Assembly: GCF_003937945.1 (NCBI RefSeq)
Contig: NZ_RSEC01000035.1
Span: 1-64,000 of the forward strand
Reading direction: 5' to 3'
DNA length: 64,000 nucleotides
Source of the DNA: Amycolatopsis eburnea
GTDB taxonomy: Bacteria > Actinomycetota > Actinomycetes > Mycobacteriales > Pseudonocardiaceae
Below are positions 17,741 through 26,428 of the stretch, piece after piece. The notes under the pieces were generated by a model. The model did not search any database, was not told the origin of the DNA, and saw only the letters and a program-made list of their open reading frames with translations. The stretch's first letter is position 1. Each line of letters opens with the position of its first letter. A program made the position numbers and the translations under genes.

Positions 17741-17893
17741 GTGGGCGATGAAGACGTCAAGCAGTTCAACGTGTACCTGCCGGTCGGCTTGATCCGGCAG
17801 GTCAAGCACCGAGCCGTCGAAACGGAGCAGTCGCTGTCGGCACTGGTCGCCGAAGCGCTGCGCGCCTACCTCCGGACCGAAGAGGAGCACTGA
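17741..17893 (+). CDS. Ribbon-helix-helix (CopG-like) DNA-binding protein
   Basis: A 50-residue protein reading from GTG 17741: [20 protein letters not shown] is the beta strand plus helix A, and [16 protein letters not shown] is helix B, exactly the minimal CopG/Arc fold. It would bind DNA as dimers on the CTAG array just upstream. Its stop is one base before the VOC gene, so regulator and VOC protein are co-expressed. No toxin partner is present, so it is more likely a repressor of this small operon than an antitoxin. Confidence 0.8.
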   Translation: MGDEDVKQFNVYLPVGLIRQVKHRAVETEQSLSALVAEALRAYLRTEEEH

Positions 17894-17894
17894 C

Positions 17895-18239
17895 ATGACG
17901 ACCGAGGGCATCGACGCCGTGTACCTGGAGACGCACAACTGGGGCAAGGCGGCCAAGTTCTTCCAGGCACTGGGCTACGAAATCGACTTCGCGACCGACC
18001 ACAACTCGGGGCTGCTCCGCAACGGCGACGGCCCGTACCTGTTCATCGCCGAGGTGCCCGAAAGCCGGGAACCGCGGCAGCAGGTCGTCTTCAAGGTGCC
18101 CGACGCGGACGCGTTCCGGGCCGACGACATCGTCGAGGTCGTTACCCCGTTCGAGGTCACCCACTACGGGACCCGCGAGATGACCGTCCGCGACCCCGAC
18201 GGGCGGACGTGGACGCTGTCCGCGCCGGCGGCGGGCTGA
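17895..18239 (+). CDS. VOC-family (glyoxalase/bleomycin-resistance fold) protein
   Basis: A 114-residue single VOC unit with two beta-alpha-beta-beta-beta modules (VYLETHNWGKAAKFFQALGY; FEVTHYGTREMTVRDPDGRTW). The metal-ligand positions appear to include His14 and the Glu of REMTVRDPDG. Such proteins bind or modify small molecules; the substrate is unknown. It lies between the RHH regulator and a methyltransferase in one compact plus-strand unit. Confidence 0.8.
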   Translation: MTTEGIDAVYLETHNWGKAAKFFQALGYEIDFATDHNSGLLRNGDGPYLFIAEVPESREPRQQVVFKVPDADAFRADDIVEVVTPFEVTHYGTREMTVRDPDGRTWTLSAPAAG

Positions 18240-18240
18240 C

Positions 18241-19116
18241 GTGACCGCGCCGGACAGCACCGCGGTGCGGACCGCGTTGTGGCGGGCCCTGCACGTCGTG
18301 GCCGACCCGCCGCCGCACGTGTTCGCCGACGAACTCGGCCTGCGCCTGGCCGATCCGGGCGCGGGCTGGCGCGACCGCGACGACATGGACCCGGCCGGCG
18401 CCGGCCGCTACCGGGCCGGCATGGTCGCGCGGGCCCGGTTCGTCGAGGACCTGGTCGTCGAGCAGGCGGCCCGCGGTGTCGGGCAGTACGTCATCCTCGG
18501 CGCGGGCCTCGACACCTTTGCCTTGCGCCGCAAGGAAGTCGCGTCGCGCCTGCGTGTCTTCGAAGTCGACCAGCCCGGCCCACAGGCGTGGAAACGCTTG
18601 CGGCTGAACGAACTCGGCCTCGGCGTACCCGAGTGGCTGCGGCTGGTGCCGGTCGACTTCGAGGCGGCGTCGTGGTGGGACCGGCTGGCGGAGGCGGGCT
18701 TCGCGGCCGAGGAACCGGCGGTCGTCGCGTCCACCGGCGTCAGCATGTACCTGTCGAAGGCGGCGAACGCGGCCACGCTGCGCCGGATCGCCGGGTTCGC
18801 CCCGGGCTCCACGCTGGCGATGACGTTCATGCTGCCACCCGAACTCCTCGCCGACGACGAGCGCGCCCGGCACCGCGCCACGGCGAGCAAGGCGAAGGCC
18901 GCCGGCACCCCGTTCGTCAGCTCCTTCTCCCCCGAGGAAATGCTGGCGCTCGCCCGGGAAGCCGGGTTCGCTGAGGCAGTGCACGTTTCGGGTGCCGAGC
19001 TGGACGAGCGCTACTTCGCGGGCCGGTCGGACGGACTGCGGATCGCGCGCGGCGAGGAGTTCCTCGTCGCTACGGCCGGGGCAGCTGCCCGAGGTACGCC
19101 CGCAGCATCGTCTTGA
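18241..19116 (+). CDS. SAM-dependent methyltransferase, LCM/TIGR00027-like
   Basis: A 291-residue class I methyltransferase of the leucine carboxyl methyltransferase-like family common in actinobacteria. GQYVILGAGLDTFALR is the SAM motif I, LRVFEVDQPGPQAWKR is motif II with the acidic ribose-binding residue, and VASTGVSMYLSKAA is the later conserved block. The methyl acceptor is unknown. The start is GTG 18241, two bases after the VOC stop. The last 47 bp overlap the end of the convergent TetR gene. Confidence 0.85.
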   Translation: MTAPDSTAVRTALWRALHVVADPPPHVFADELGLRLADPGAGWRDRDDMDPAGAGRYRAGMVARARFVEDLVVEQAARGVGQYVILGAGLDTFALRRKEVASRLRVFEVDQPGPQAWKRLRLNELGLGVPEWLRLVPVDFEAASWWDRLAEAGFAAEEPAVVASTGVSMYLSKAANAATLRRIAGFAPGSTLAMTFMLPPELLADDERARHRATASKAKAAGTPFVSSFSPEEMLALAREAGFAEAVHVSGAELDERYFAGRSDGLRIARGEEFLVATAGAAARGTPAASS

Positions 19117-19678
19117 CCGGATCCAGAAGCTCAGGCGCGCCGTCACCGCGGAAGGCCTCCTGGAGCACGGCGTCCGCGGCGAGGAACGCCGTTCGGCAGG
19201 CGACCGCGGCCGCGTAGTCGTCGTGCAGGAGGTGCTGCGCGACCAGGATGCGGTGCACGCCGGTGGCCATCACGCGCTTGTGCGCGCGGTCGGCTTCCCG
19301 GGCGCCGTCGGTGAGGCCGCGTCCCAGCCACAGGGCGCGGAAGCCGGGTTCGGCGCGGTAGAGCCCGGCGAACGCGTCGACGAGCAGGCCGACCGGGTCG
19401 TCCCACGCCTCCTGCTCCGCCCGCTCGGCGAAGGAACGCATGAGGTCTTCGAGCCGGGCGAGGTATCGCACGGCCAGCGCCTCGGTGATCGCTTCGCGGT
19501 CGGGAAGGTACTGGTAGAGCGTCCCGACCGGGACCCCCGCCTCGGCGGCGACGCGGGTCGTCGTCAGCGCTTCGACGCCTTCGTCTGCGAGCAGGCGGTC
19601 GGCGGCCGCGAGCACCCTGGCCAGCTTCTCCCGCGAGCGCGCCTGGCGCGGCACCCGGCGCAGCCGGCCCTCGGTCAT
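19070..19678 (-). CDS. TetR-family regulator
   Basis: A 202-residue TetR protein with HTH segment TTTRVAAEAGVPVGTLYQYLPDR and a TetR_C_17-like ligand domain. It is divergent from the aldolase-kinase pair (54-bp gap) and is the obvious candidate to control it, although no clear palindrome was found there. Its 3' end overlaps the methyltransferase gene by 47 bp on the opposite strand. Confidence 0.88.
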   Translation of the reverse strand: MTEGRLRRVPRQARSREKLARVLAAADRLLADEGVEALTTTRVAAEAGVPVGTLYQYLPDREAITEALAVRYLARLEDLMRSFAERAEQEAWDDPVGLLVDAFAGLYRAEPGFRALWLGRGLTDGAREADRAHKRVMATGVHRILVAQHLLHDDYAAAVACRTAFLAADAVLQEAFRGDGAPELLDPVKTMLRAYLGQLPRP

Positions 19679-19732
19679 CCGCTCCCCAAACCTGAACGTG
19701 ACTTTGTTTCGGATTTATCCTAGCCTCGGCGC

Positions 19733-20383
19733 ATGGCAGTGGCGAGTTCGACGCTCGGCGAAGCGCGGCGGTCGGTGGCGAGGGCCTGTCACGGGCTCGC
19801 GGGCGAAGGCCTGCTCATCGGCAGCGCGGGCAACGTGAGCGTGCGGGTGGGCGAGCACGTGGCGGTGACCGCGACCGGCGTCGTGCTGGGCCGGGCCACG
19901 GCGGACGACGTCACCGTCGTCGACCTGGACGGCGCGGTGGTCGCCGGCGAGCGCGCCCCGACCTCGGAACTGGAGCTGCACCTGGGGATCTACCGGCGCT
20001 ACGGCGCGGGCGCGGTGGTGCACACCCACTCCCCGCAGGCCACGGCGGTGTCGCTGGTGCTCGACGAACTGCCCTGCGTCCACTACCAGCAGCTGGCCCT
20101 CGGCGGCGCGATCCGGGTCGCGCCGTTCGCCGTCTTCGGGTCGGCGGAGCTGGCCGCGGAAACCCTCACCGCGCTCGAGGGCAAGTCCGCGGCGCTGCTG
20201 GCCAACCACGGCGCGGTCGCCCACGGCCCGACGCTGGAAGCCGCGGTCGACAACGCGCTGCTGCTCGAATGGGCGTGCGGGCTGTACGTGCGGGCCGCGA
20301 CGCTCGGCGCACCCCGGGTCCTGGACTCCGCTCAGCAGGAAGCCGTCGTCGCCGCGGCCGTGCGCCGGGGGTACGGGCGGTGA
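19733..20383 (+). CDS. Class II aldolase (fuculose/ribulose-phosphate type)
   Basis: A 216-residue zinc aldolase/epimerase-fold enzyme. GSAGNVSVR binds the substrate phosphate, TSELELHLGIY carries the catalytic Glu, VVHTHSPQATA the first two zinc His and LLANHGAVAHG the third. Relatives cleave fuculose-1-phosphate or related sugar phosphates to DHAP and an aldehyde, or decarboxylate. The stop overlaps the start of the kinase gene (GTGA), implying that the kinase makes the phosphorylated substrate. Confidence 0.87.
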   Translation: MAVASSTLGEARRSVARACHGLAGEGLLIGSAGNVSVRVGEHVAVTATGVVLGRATADDVTVVDLDGAVVAGERAPTSELELHLGIYRRYGAGAVVHTHSPQATAVSLVLDELPCVHYQQLALGGAIRVAPFAVFGSAELAAETLTALEGKSAALLANHGAVAHGPTLEAAVDNALLLEWACGLYVRAATLGAPRVLDSAQQEAVVAAAVRRGYGR

Positions 20384-21315
20384 CGCAGACGGTCGTGACG
20401 CTCGGGGCGCACGTGTTCGACGTGCAGGTCCGCCCGGTCGAAGCCATCCCGGACGGCCAGGGCGCGACCCTGGTCGAGCAGATCCGGTTCGGCCCGGCCG
20501 GCACCGCCGCGGGCACGGCGGTCACGCTGGCGAAGCTGGGCGCGACGGTCCGCACGGCGGGCGCGATCGGCACCGACCCGGTCGGCGACCTGCTGCTGGC
20601 GATGCTCGCCCGCCACGGCGTCGACACGTCCCTGGTCGTGCGCCGCGACAGCGTGCAGACGTCGGCGTCGGTGCTGCCCATCCGCGCCGACGGCAGCCGG
20701 CCCGCGTTCCACGTCCCCGGCGCGAACCTGACCTACGAGCCGTCCGACGCCCCGGCGCCGGAGATCGCCCGCGCGACCCACCTGCACCTGGGCGGGCCGG
20801 AGCTGATGGGCGGCGAGAAGGCGGCGAAGATCCTCGCCCCGGCACGCGCGGCGGGCGTCGTGACGTCGGCGGACCTGCTCGCCCCCGGCGACCCCGGCGT
20901 CCTGGCCTGGCTCGCGCCCGCACTGTCCGCTTTGGACTACCTGCTGCCGAACGAGGAACAGCTGCTGGGCCTGACGAAGGCGGCCACCTCCGAAGCCGGC
21001 GCCCACGCGCTGCTCGATGCGGGAGTCGGCTGCGTAGCGGTCACACGCGGCGCGCGCGGAGCGGTGGTCGTGACGGCGGAGGAGACCATCGCGGTACCCG
21101 CGTTCGACGTACCGGTGGTGGACACGACCGGCTGCGGCGACGCCTTCTCGGCAGGGTTCCTGCGCGGCCTCGGCCTCGGCCGCTCGGTGCGCGACGCGGC
21201 GGTGCTCGGCAGCGCGGCGGCCGCACTGGTGGCACAGGGCCTCGGCAGCGACCACGGCGACTTCGACCTCGCGGCGGCGGACACGTTCGCCGAGGTCACC
21301 CCGACCCTCGCCTGA
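20380..21315 (+). CDS. PfkB-family carbohydrate kinase
   Basis: A 311-residue ribokinase-fold kinase starting at GTG 20380. FGPAGTAAGTAVTLAKLGA is the first PfkB signature; the second, VVDTTGCGDAFSAGFLRGL, holds the catalytic Asp of the GCGD anion hole. It should phosphorylate a sugar or nucleoside-like substrate for the coupled aldolase. Substrate not identified. Confidence 0.88.
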   Translation: MTQTVVTLGAHVFDVQVRPVEAIPDGQGATLVEQIRFGPAGTAAGTAVTLAKLGATVRTAGAIGTDPVGDLLLAMLARHGVDTSLVVRRDSVQTSASVLPIRADGSRPAFHVPGANLTYEPSDAPAPEIARATHLHLGGPELMGGEKAAKILAPARAAGVVTSADLLAPGDPGVLAWLAPALSALDYLLPNEEQLLGLTKAATSEAGAHALLDAGVGCVAVTRGARGAVVVTAEETIAVPAFDVPVVDTTGCGDAFSAGFLRGLGLGRSVRDAAVLGSAAAALVAQGLGSDHGDFDLAAADTFAEVTPTLA

Positions 21316-21332
21316 CCCGCTCACCCCGAACA

Positions 21333-21411
21333 CCCCAATGTGGCGTTGGGTGCGTCCAGCGCACCCAATGTGGCGTTCGGTGCGTCAGACGCAACCAACG
21401 CCACATTGGGG
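21333..21411. repeat. Intergenic inverted repeat, CCCCAATGTGG family
   Basis: Arms CCCCAATGTGGCGTTGG (21333-21349) and its exact reverse complement (21395-21411) enclose an internal partial copy (CCCAATGTGGCGTTCGGTGCG, from 21364), so three copies of the unit CCAATGTGGCGTT lie in 79 bp. It separates the kinase gene from the Lrp gene. It may stop readthrough from the kinase operon or be a dispersed repeat; no ORF is affected. Confidence 0.7.
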
Positions 21412-21489
21412 CGCTTTGGACCGACCGGCGCGCGTGCTGACGCATTCTTGCATTGGCAACCCTTGACTTGACGTTTTCCTGCATTCAGG

Positions 21490-22506
21490 ATGCCTCCTGT
21501 GCAGATCGAAGGCAAGGCACCCGAACTGGACCGGCGCATCGTCGCCGCCCTGCAGCTCAACGGGCGGGCGTCGTGGGGCGCCATCGCGCGGCACGTCGGG
21601 GCGAGCGAGTCCACCGTCCTGCGACGCGCCGCGCAGCTCACCGACAGCGGGCGGCTCCGGGTGATCGGGGTCGTGGACGTGCTGCGGTGCGGGCTCGGCG
21701 TGCCGGTGCTCGCGCGGCTGCGGTGCCGGCCCGGGACGGCCGCCGGCGTGGCCGAAGCGCTCGCCGCGCGGCCCGAGGTGCGGTACGCGACCGTGCTCGC
21801 CGGCAGCGCCGACTGCTCCGCCGAGTTCGTCCTCCCCTCCTACCGCGACATCGCGCGGCTGCAGGAAAACGGCTTCCCCGGCGACGGCGACGTCCGCGGC
21901 GCCGAGACCTTCGCCGTGATGCGGACCTTCACCTCCAACCACGACTGGGACTCCGGCGAGCTGAGCCGCGAGGCCGTCGCCGAGCTGCGGGGCGGGGACG
22001 TGCGGCCGTTCGAGGAGCAGCACTGGGAGCGCCCGCCGGAGCAGCTCGACGAACTGGACCTCGCGATCTGCGCCGCGCTGGGCGAAGACGGCCGGATGGC
22101 CTTCAAGGAAGTGTCCAAACTGGTCGGCAGCAGCGAGTCCACTGTGGCCAGACGGGTCGATTCGCTGGTGCGGCGCGGGTGCCTGCGGTTCCGGACGCTC
22201 GCCGAGCCGTCGATGTTCGGCTACGCCCTCGAATTCATGCTCTGGCTCTCGGTGGTCCCCGGCGAGCTCGACCGCGCCGGGCAGCAGCTCGCCGCCCACC
22301 CCGGCACGAAGTACCTGAGCGCCACCACCGGCCGGTTCAACCTCGTCGGCCAGATCGTGCTGCGGCACTACGGCGAGCTGTACCGGCACACCACCGACGT
22401 CGTCGGCGCACTGCCCGGGCTCCGGGAGGCCGACGTGACCCTGCAGGTTTCGACGCTCAAGCGCGCGTGGGCCCCGACGCCCGCCGCCAAGCTGGAGGAC
22501 GCATGA
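21490..22506 (+). CDS. Lrp/AsnC regulator with duplicated HTH and ligand domains
   Basis: A 338-residue protein, twice the usual Lrp length. HTH 1 (WGAIARHVGASESTVLRRAAQL, about 29-50) and HTH 2 (FKEVSKLVGSSESTVARRVDSL, about residue 210) are each followed by a RAM-like effector domain. Such two-copy AsnC proteins are common in actinomycete catabolic operons. It is the first gene of a six-gene operon: its stop overlaps the next ATG. The start is ATG 21490, close to CCTGCATTCAGG, with no clear ribosome site; GTG 21499 is an alternative. Confidence 0.87.
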   Translation: MPPVQIEGKAPELDRRIVAALQLNGRASWGAIARHVGASESTVLRRAAQLTDSGRLRVIGVVDVLRCGLGVPVLARLRCRPGTAAGVAEALAARPEVRYATVLAGSADCSAEFVLPSYRDIARLQENGFPGDGDVRGAETFAVMRTFTSNHDWDSGELSREAVAELRGGDVRPFEEQHWERPPEQLDELDLAICAALGEDGRMAFKEVSKLVGSSESTVARRVDSLVRRGCLRFRTLAEPSMFGYALEFMLWLSVVPGELDRAGQQLAAHPGTKYLSATTGRFNLVGQIVLRHYGELYRHTTDVVGALPGLREADVTLQVSTLKRAWAPTPAAKLEDA

Positions 22507-23390
22507 CCGGACAACCGTGGCAGTGGGACGAAGCGACCTGGCGCGGGCACGTCGAACACGTCCGCGCCGGGCGCCCGCTGCGCCCGGCGGCGTGGCCCGG
22601 CGGCGCGAAGGTGGCCGTGGCGCTGTCCTTCGACTCCGACCACGAGACGCCCGCGCTGCGCGACGGCGAAGTGCTGCCCGGCAAGCTGGCGCAGGGCGAG
22701 TACGGCGCCCGCGTCGGCGTCCCGCGCATCCTGAAACTCCTGCAGCGGCACAACGCACCCGCGTCGTTCTTCGTACCCGCCGTGTCGGCGCTGCTGCACG
22801 ACGGCGAAGTCAAGTCCTATGTGGACGCCGGGCACGAAGTGGCGCTGCACGGCTGGATCCACGAACGCAACACCGCGCTCACCGGGACCGAGGAGCGCGA
22901 CCTCGCCTTCCGCGCCGCCGACGTGCTCGAACGCCTCGCGGGCACCCGCCCGGTGGGGATCCGGACGCCGTCGTGGGACTTCTCCGCGCACACCCTCGCC
23001 ATCACCCGCGAGCTGGGCCTGACCTACGACTCGTCGCTGATGGCCGACGACGACTGCTACGAACTGCTCGAACACGGCGAGCCGACCGGGATCGTCGAGC
23101 TGCCGGTCGAGTGGATCCGCGACGACGCGCCGTACTTCATGATGGACCGGTTCGCGTCGCTGCGGCCCTACACCCCGCCGCGCGGCGTGCTCTCGATCTG
23201 GCGCGACGAATTCGACGCCGCGTACGCCGAGGGCGGGATCTTCCAGCTCACCCTGCACCCGCACATCATCGGGCACCGGTCCCGGCTCGCGATCCTGGCC
23301 GAGCTGCTCGGCCACATCGACGGCCACGACGGCGTCTGGTACGCCACGCACGCCCAGATCGCCGACCACGTCCGGCAGGAGCAGTCATGA
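22503..23390 (+). CDS. NodB-fold amidohydrolase (PuuE/PgdA-like)
   Basis: A 295-residue polysaccharide-deacetylase-family protein. ALSFDSDHE is motif 1, HGWIHERN the metal-binding His motif, GIRTPSWDFS motif 3 and LTLHPHIIG the last His motif. This variant (no signal peptide, HGWxHE, RTPSWD) belongs to the cytoplasmic branch that includes Helicobacter PgdA, PuuE-type allantoinases and cyclic-imide hydrolases, so a small cyclic amide is a likelier substrate than a wall polymer. Its stop overlaps the transporter start. Confidence 0.75.
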   Translation: MTGQPWQWDEATWRGHVEHVRAGRPLRPAAWPGGAKVAVALSFDSDHETPALRDGEVLPGKLAQGEYGARVGVPRILKLLQRHNAPASFFVPAVSALLHDGEVKSYVDAGHEVALHGWIHERNTALTGTEERDLAFRAADVLERLAGTRPVGIRTPSWDFSAHTLAITRELGLTYDSSLMADDDCYELLEHGEPTGIVELPVEWIRDDAPYFMMDRFASLRPYTPPRGVLSIWRDEFDAAYAEGGIFQLTLHPHIIGHRSRLAILAELLGHIDGHDGVWYATHAQIADHVRQEQS

Positions 23391-24670
23391 CCACTGTGGA
23401 CACCGTCGTCAGCCACCGCCTGACCGCGCAGCAGCGCAAGGCGATCGTCGCCGGCGCCGTCGGCAACACCGTCGAATGGGTCGACTGGGCCGTCTACGCG
23501 ACCTTCGCCCCCGTCTTCGCCGGCCAGTTCTTCGCCGGTGGCAACGAAACCACCGCCCTGCTGTCCACTTTGGCCGTGTTCGCCGTCGGATTCGTCATGC
23601 GCCCGATCGGCGGCGCGGTGCTCGGCGCGTACGCCGACCGGAAGGGCCGCAAGAAGGGCCTGACGCTCACCATCTCGCTGATGGCGGGGGCGTCGATCGT
23701 CATCGCGCTGTGCCCGACGTACGCGCAGATCGGCGTGCTGGCCCCGATCGTGCTGCTGCTCGCCCGGCTCGTGCAAGGTTTCTCGGCGGGTGGCGAGTTC
23801 GGTTCCTCGTCGGCGTTCCTCATCGAATCCGCCGCGCCGGGGCGCCGGGCGTTCGCCGGCTCGTGGCAGCAGGTCTCGGTCGGCCTCGGCTCGCTGATCG
23901 CCGCGCTGATGGGCACGATCCTCAACTCGACGCTGTCCGAAGGCGACCTGCACAGCTGGGGCTGGCGGCTCGCGTTCGGCATCGCCGGGCTGCTCGGCCT
24001 GGTCGGCCTGTGGCTGCGCGTGTCGGTGCACGAAACCGAGGCGTTCACGAAGATCTCCGCCAAGCCGCGCCGCAACCCGCTCGTCGCGATGCTGCGCGAC
24101 CACCCGGGCGCGGCGCTGCGCGTGGCCGGGGTGACCATCGCCGGCACGCTGATCTACTACGTGTGGGTGTCCTACATGCCGGCCTACGCCCACCTGAGCA
24201 CCGGCATCCCGCTCAAGACGGCGCTGCTGGCCAACACCCTGGCCATGGTCGTGTTCATCGCGCTGCTGCCGTTCGGCGGCCTGCTGTCCGACCGGCTCGG
24301 GCGCAAGGCGACGATGACCGCGTTCGCCGCCGGGTTCGTGGTGTTCGCCTGGCCCGCGTTCCACTTCCTGGGCAACAGCTTCTGGAGCGTCTTCGTCGTC
24401 GAGCTGATCGGGCTGGTGCTGATCGTCGGCTACTCGGCGAACTGCGCGGTGATCATGGCCGAGCAGTTCCCGGCCGAGGTCCGCACGACCGGCATCGGCC
24501 TGCCGTACGCGCTCGCCGTGGCGCTCTTCGGCGGCACCGCGCCGTACGTGACGACCTGGCTGAACGCCCACCACCTCGGTCACCTGGTGTGGGTCTACGT
24601 GGCGGCGGCCGCGCTCATCGGCGTCGCCGTCTACCTGACGATGCCCGAGACCAAGGGGAAGGAGCTGTAG
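23387..24670 (+). CDS. MHS-family MFS solute:proton symporter
   Basis: A 427-residue importer with 12 membrane segments of the metabolite:H+ symporter family (KgtP/ProP/ShiA-like). GNTVEWVDWAVYA at TM1, YADRKGRKKGLTLTISLM (motif A), and RLVQGFSAGGEFGSSSAFLIE are characteristic. Substrates in the family are organic acids and betaines. Fourth-base overlaps with both neighbours place it as the uptake step of the operon's pathway. Confidence 0.87.
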   Translation: MTTVDTVVSHRLTAQQRKAIVAGAVGNTVEWVDWAVYATFAPVFAGQFFAGGNETTALLSTLAVFAVGFVMRPIGGAVLGAYADRKGRKKGLTLTISLMAGASIVIALCPTYAQIGVLAPIVLLLARLVQGFSAGGEFGSSSAFLIESAAPGRRAFAGSWQQVSVGLGSLIAALMGTILNSTLSEGDLHSWGWRLAFGIAGLLGLVGLWLRVSVHETEAFTKISAKPRRNPLVAMLRDHPGAALRVAGVTIAGTLIYYVWVSYMPAYAHLSTGIPLKTALLANTLAMVVFIALLPFGGLLSDRLGRKATMTAFAAGFVVFAWPAFHFLGNSFWSVFVVELIGLVLIVGYSANCAVIMAEQFPAEVRTTGIGLPYALAVALFGGTAPYVTTWLNAHHLGHLVWVYVAAAALIGVAVYLTMPETKGKEL

Positions 24671-25449
24671 TGCGGACCGTCCTCGTCACCGGCGCCGGCG
24701 GCGGGATCGGCGCGGCGATCGCCGCCCGGTTCGCCGCCGCGGGCGACCGCCTCGTCCTGGCCGACCTGCGCGCGGCGGAACTGTCCACAGTGGCCGGTAA
24801 GCTGGCCACCGACGTCGTCGAGCTGCCCGGCGACCTCGCGGACGCGGAATTCGCCGAGGCACTCGTCGAGCGGACCGGCCCCGTCGACGTCCTCGTCAAC
24901 GCCGCCGGGATCTACCCCGCCACTCCCCTGCTCGAAATGACCGCGGCGGCGTGGGACCGCGTGCAGGACGTCAACGTCCGCGCCGCGCTGCTCACGACCG
25001 TCGCGTTCGGACGGTCGCACGTGGCCGCCGGGACCACCGGCGCGGTCGTCAACATCTCCTCCGGCGCGGCGACCCGGGCGCGTCCCGGCGCCGCGCACTA
25101 CGCGACGTCGAAGGCCGCGCTGGAGATGGTCACCAAGGCGTGCGCGGTCGAGCTCGGGCCGCACGGCATCCGCGTCAACGCCGTCAGCCCCGGCTTCGTC
25201 ACCGTGGACAGCGAAGCGAACCCGGTCACCGAAGCCTACGCGGCCGCGGTGTCGGTGAACCCGCTCGGCCGCCGCGGCGAACCGCGGGAGGTCGCCGACG
25301 CCGTCTTCTGGCTCGCCGGGCCGGAGGCGGCCTGGATCACCGGCGCGGTCCTGCGCGTGGACGGCGGGTCCACGGCGGGCGCAGCCGGCCTGCCGCTGCA
25401 CTGGACCGGCGAAACCGCCGTGCAGCGAGGAAAGGAGGCGCATGTCTGA
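24670..25449 (+). CDS. SDR-family oxidoreductase
   Basis: A 259-residue short-chain dehydrogenase with TGAGGGIGAAIA at the cofactor site, LVNAAGIY, catalytic Ser in NISSGAAT, and the Tyr-Lys pair HYATSKAA. GTG 24670 shares one base with the transporter stop. It probably oxidises a hydroxy intermediate to a keto compound, which would suit the ketopantoate-reductase-like enzyme downstream acting on a related alpha-hydroxy or keto acid. Confidence 0.85.
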   Translation: MRTVLVTGAGGGIGAAIAARFAAAGDRLVLADLRAAELSTVAGKLATDVVELPGDLADAEFAEALVERTGPVDVLVNAAGIYPATPLLEMTAAAWDRVQDVNVRAALLTTVAFGRSHVAAGTTGAVVNISSGAATRARPGAAHYATSKAALEMVTKACAVELGPHGIRVNAVSPGFVTVDSEANPVTEAYAAAVSVNPLGRRGEPREVADAVFWLAGPEAAWITGAVLRVDGGSTAGAAGLPLHWTGETAVQRGKEAHV

Positions 25450-26428
25450 CCGGCGCTCGTACACGGTGGTCGGCGGCGGCGCGATCGGCGGCACGCTCGC
25501 GTTCCACCTCGCGCGCGCGGGCCACCCGGTGTCCATCGTGGACGCCGACCCGGCGCACGTGGCCGCGATCGCCGCGCACGGCCTCACCCTGCGGCGCCCG
25601 GACGGCGACGCGACCGTCGAGCTGCCCGCGGTCACCCCGGAAGCCGCCCCGCCGGTGCTGGGCCGGGTCCTGCTCGCCGTCAAGGCCCAGGCCACCGGCA
25701 CCGTCTTGGACTGGCTCGCGCCGCGCCTGGCGGACGACGGCTTCGTCGTGTCCCTGCAGAACGGGCTCAACGAGCGGCTGATCGCCTCGCGCGTCGGTCC
25801 GGATCGGACGGTCGGCGCGTTCGTGAACCTGTTCGCCGACGTGGTCGAACCCGGTGTCGTGCGGGACGGCGGCCTCGGCGCCCTGGTCGTCGGCGAGCCC
25901 GACGGCCGGATCACGCCGCGGGTCGAGGAGGTCGTCGCGGACCTGCAGGCGTGGGGTCCGGCGAAGGCGACCGCCAACGTCGAGGGCTACCTGTGGGCGA
26001 AGCTGGGGTTCGGCGCGATGCTCACCACGACCGCGCTCGCCGACGCGCCGATGGCCGACCTGATCGACCGGCACCGGCCGCTCATGCACGCACTGGTGGC
26101 GGAAGTGTTCGCCGCGGCGGGCGACCGCACGCTGGAGGCGTTCGACCAGTTCGACCCGGCGGCCTACCTGCCGGGCGCGGCGGGGCGCGAGGCGGCGACC
26201 GACCGGCTGGTCGCGTGGCTGCGGACCCAGCCGAAGGACCGCAGCGGCATCTGGCGCGACATCGCCGTGCGGCACCGGCCGGTCGAGGTCCACCACCACT
26301 ACGCGCCGGTGCTCGCCGAAGCACCCGTGCCGTTGCTGCGCGCGGTGCTGGGCCGGCTGCGGGAAGTCGAGACCGGCGCCGTCGCGATGTCCGAAGACCA
26401 CCTGACCGAACTGGAGCGAGCCCTGTGA
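25442..26428 (+). CDS. Ketopantoate reductase (ApbA/PanE)-like oxidoreductase
   Basis: A 328-residue 2-dehydropantoate 2-reductase-family protein. TVVGGGAIGGTLAFHLARAG is the NADP site; LLAVKAQAT carries the conserved Lys and VSLQNGLN the conserved Asn. The family reduces alpha-keto acids such as ketopantoate, but many paralogues in catabolic operons have other substrates; the location here argues against a biosynthetic role. AAAGGAGG precedes ATG 25442 within the SDR 3' end (8-bp overlap). Confidence 0.83.
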   Translation: MSDRRSYTVVGGGAIGGTLAFHLARAGHPVSIVDADPAHVAAIAAHGLTLRRPDGDATVELPAVTPEAAPPVLGRVLLAVKAQATGTVLDWLAPRLADDGFVVSLQNGLNERLIASRVGPDRTVGAFVNLFADVVEPGVVRDGGLGALVVGEPDGRITPRVEEVVADLQAWGPAKATANVEGYLWAKLGFGAMLTTTALADAPMADLIDRHRPLMHALVAEVFAAAGDRTLEAFDQFDPAAYLPGAAGREAATDRLVAWLRTQPKDRSGIWRDIAVRHRPVEVHHHYAPVLAEAPVPLLRAVLGRLREVETGAVAMSEDHLTELERAL

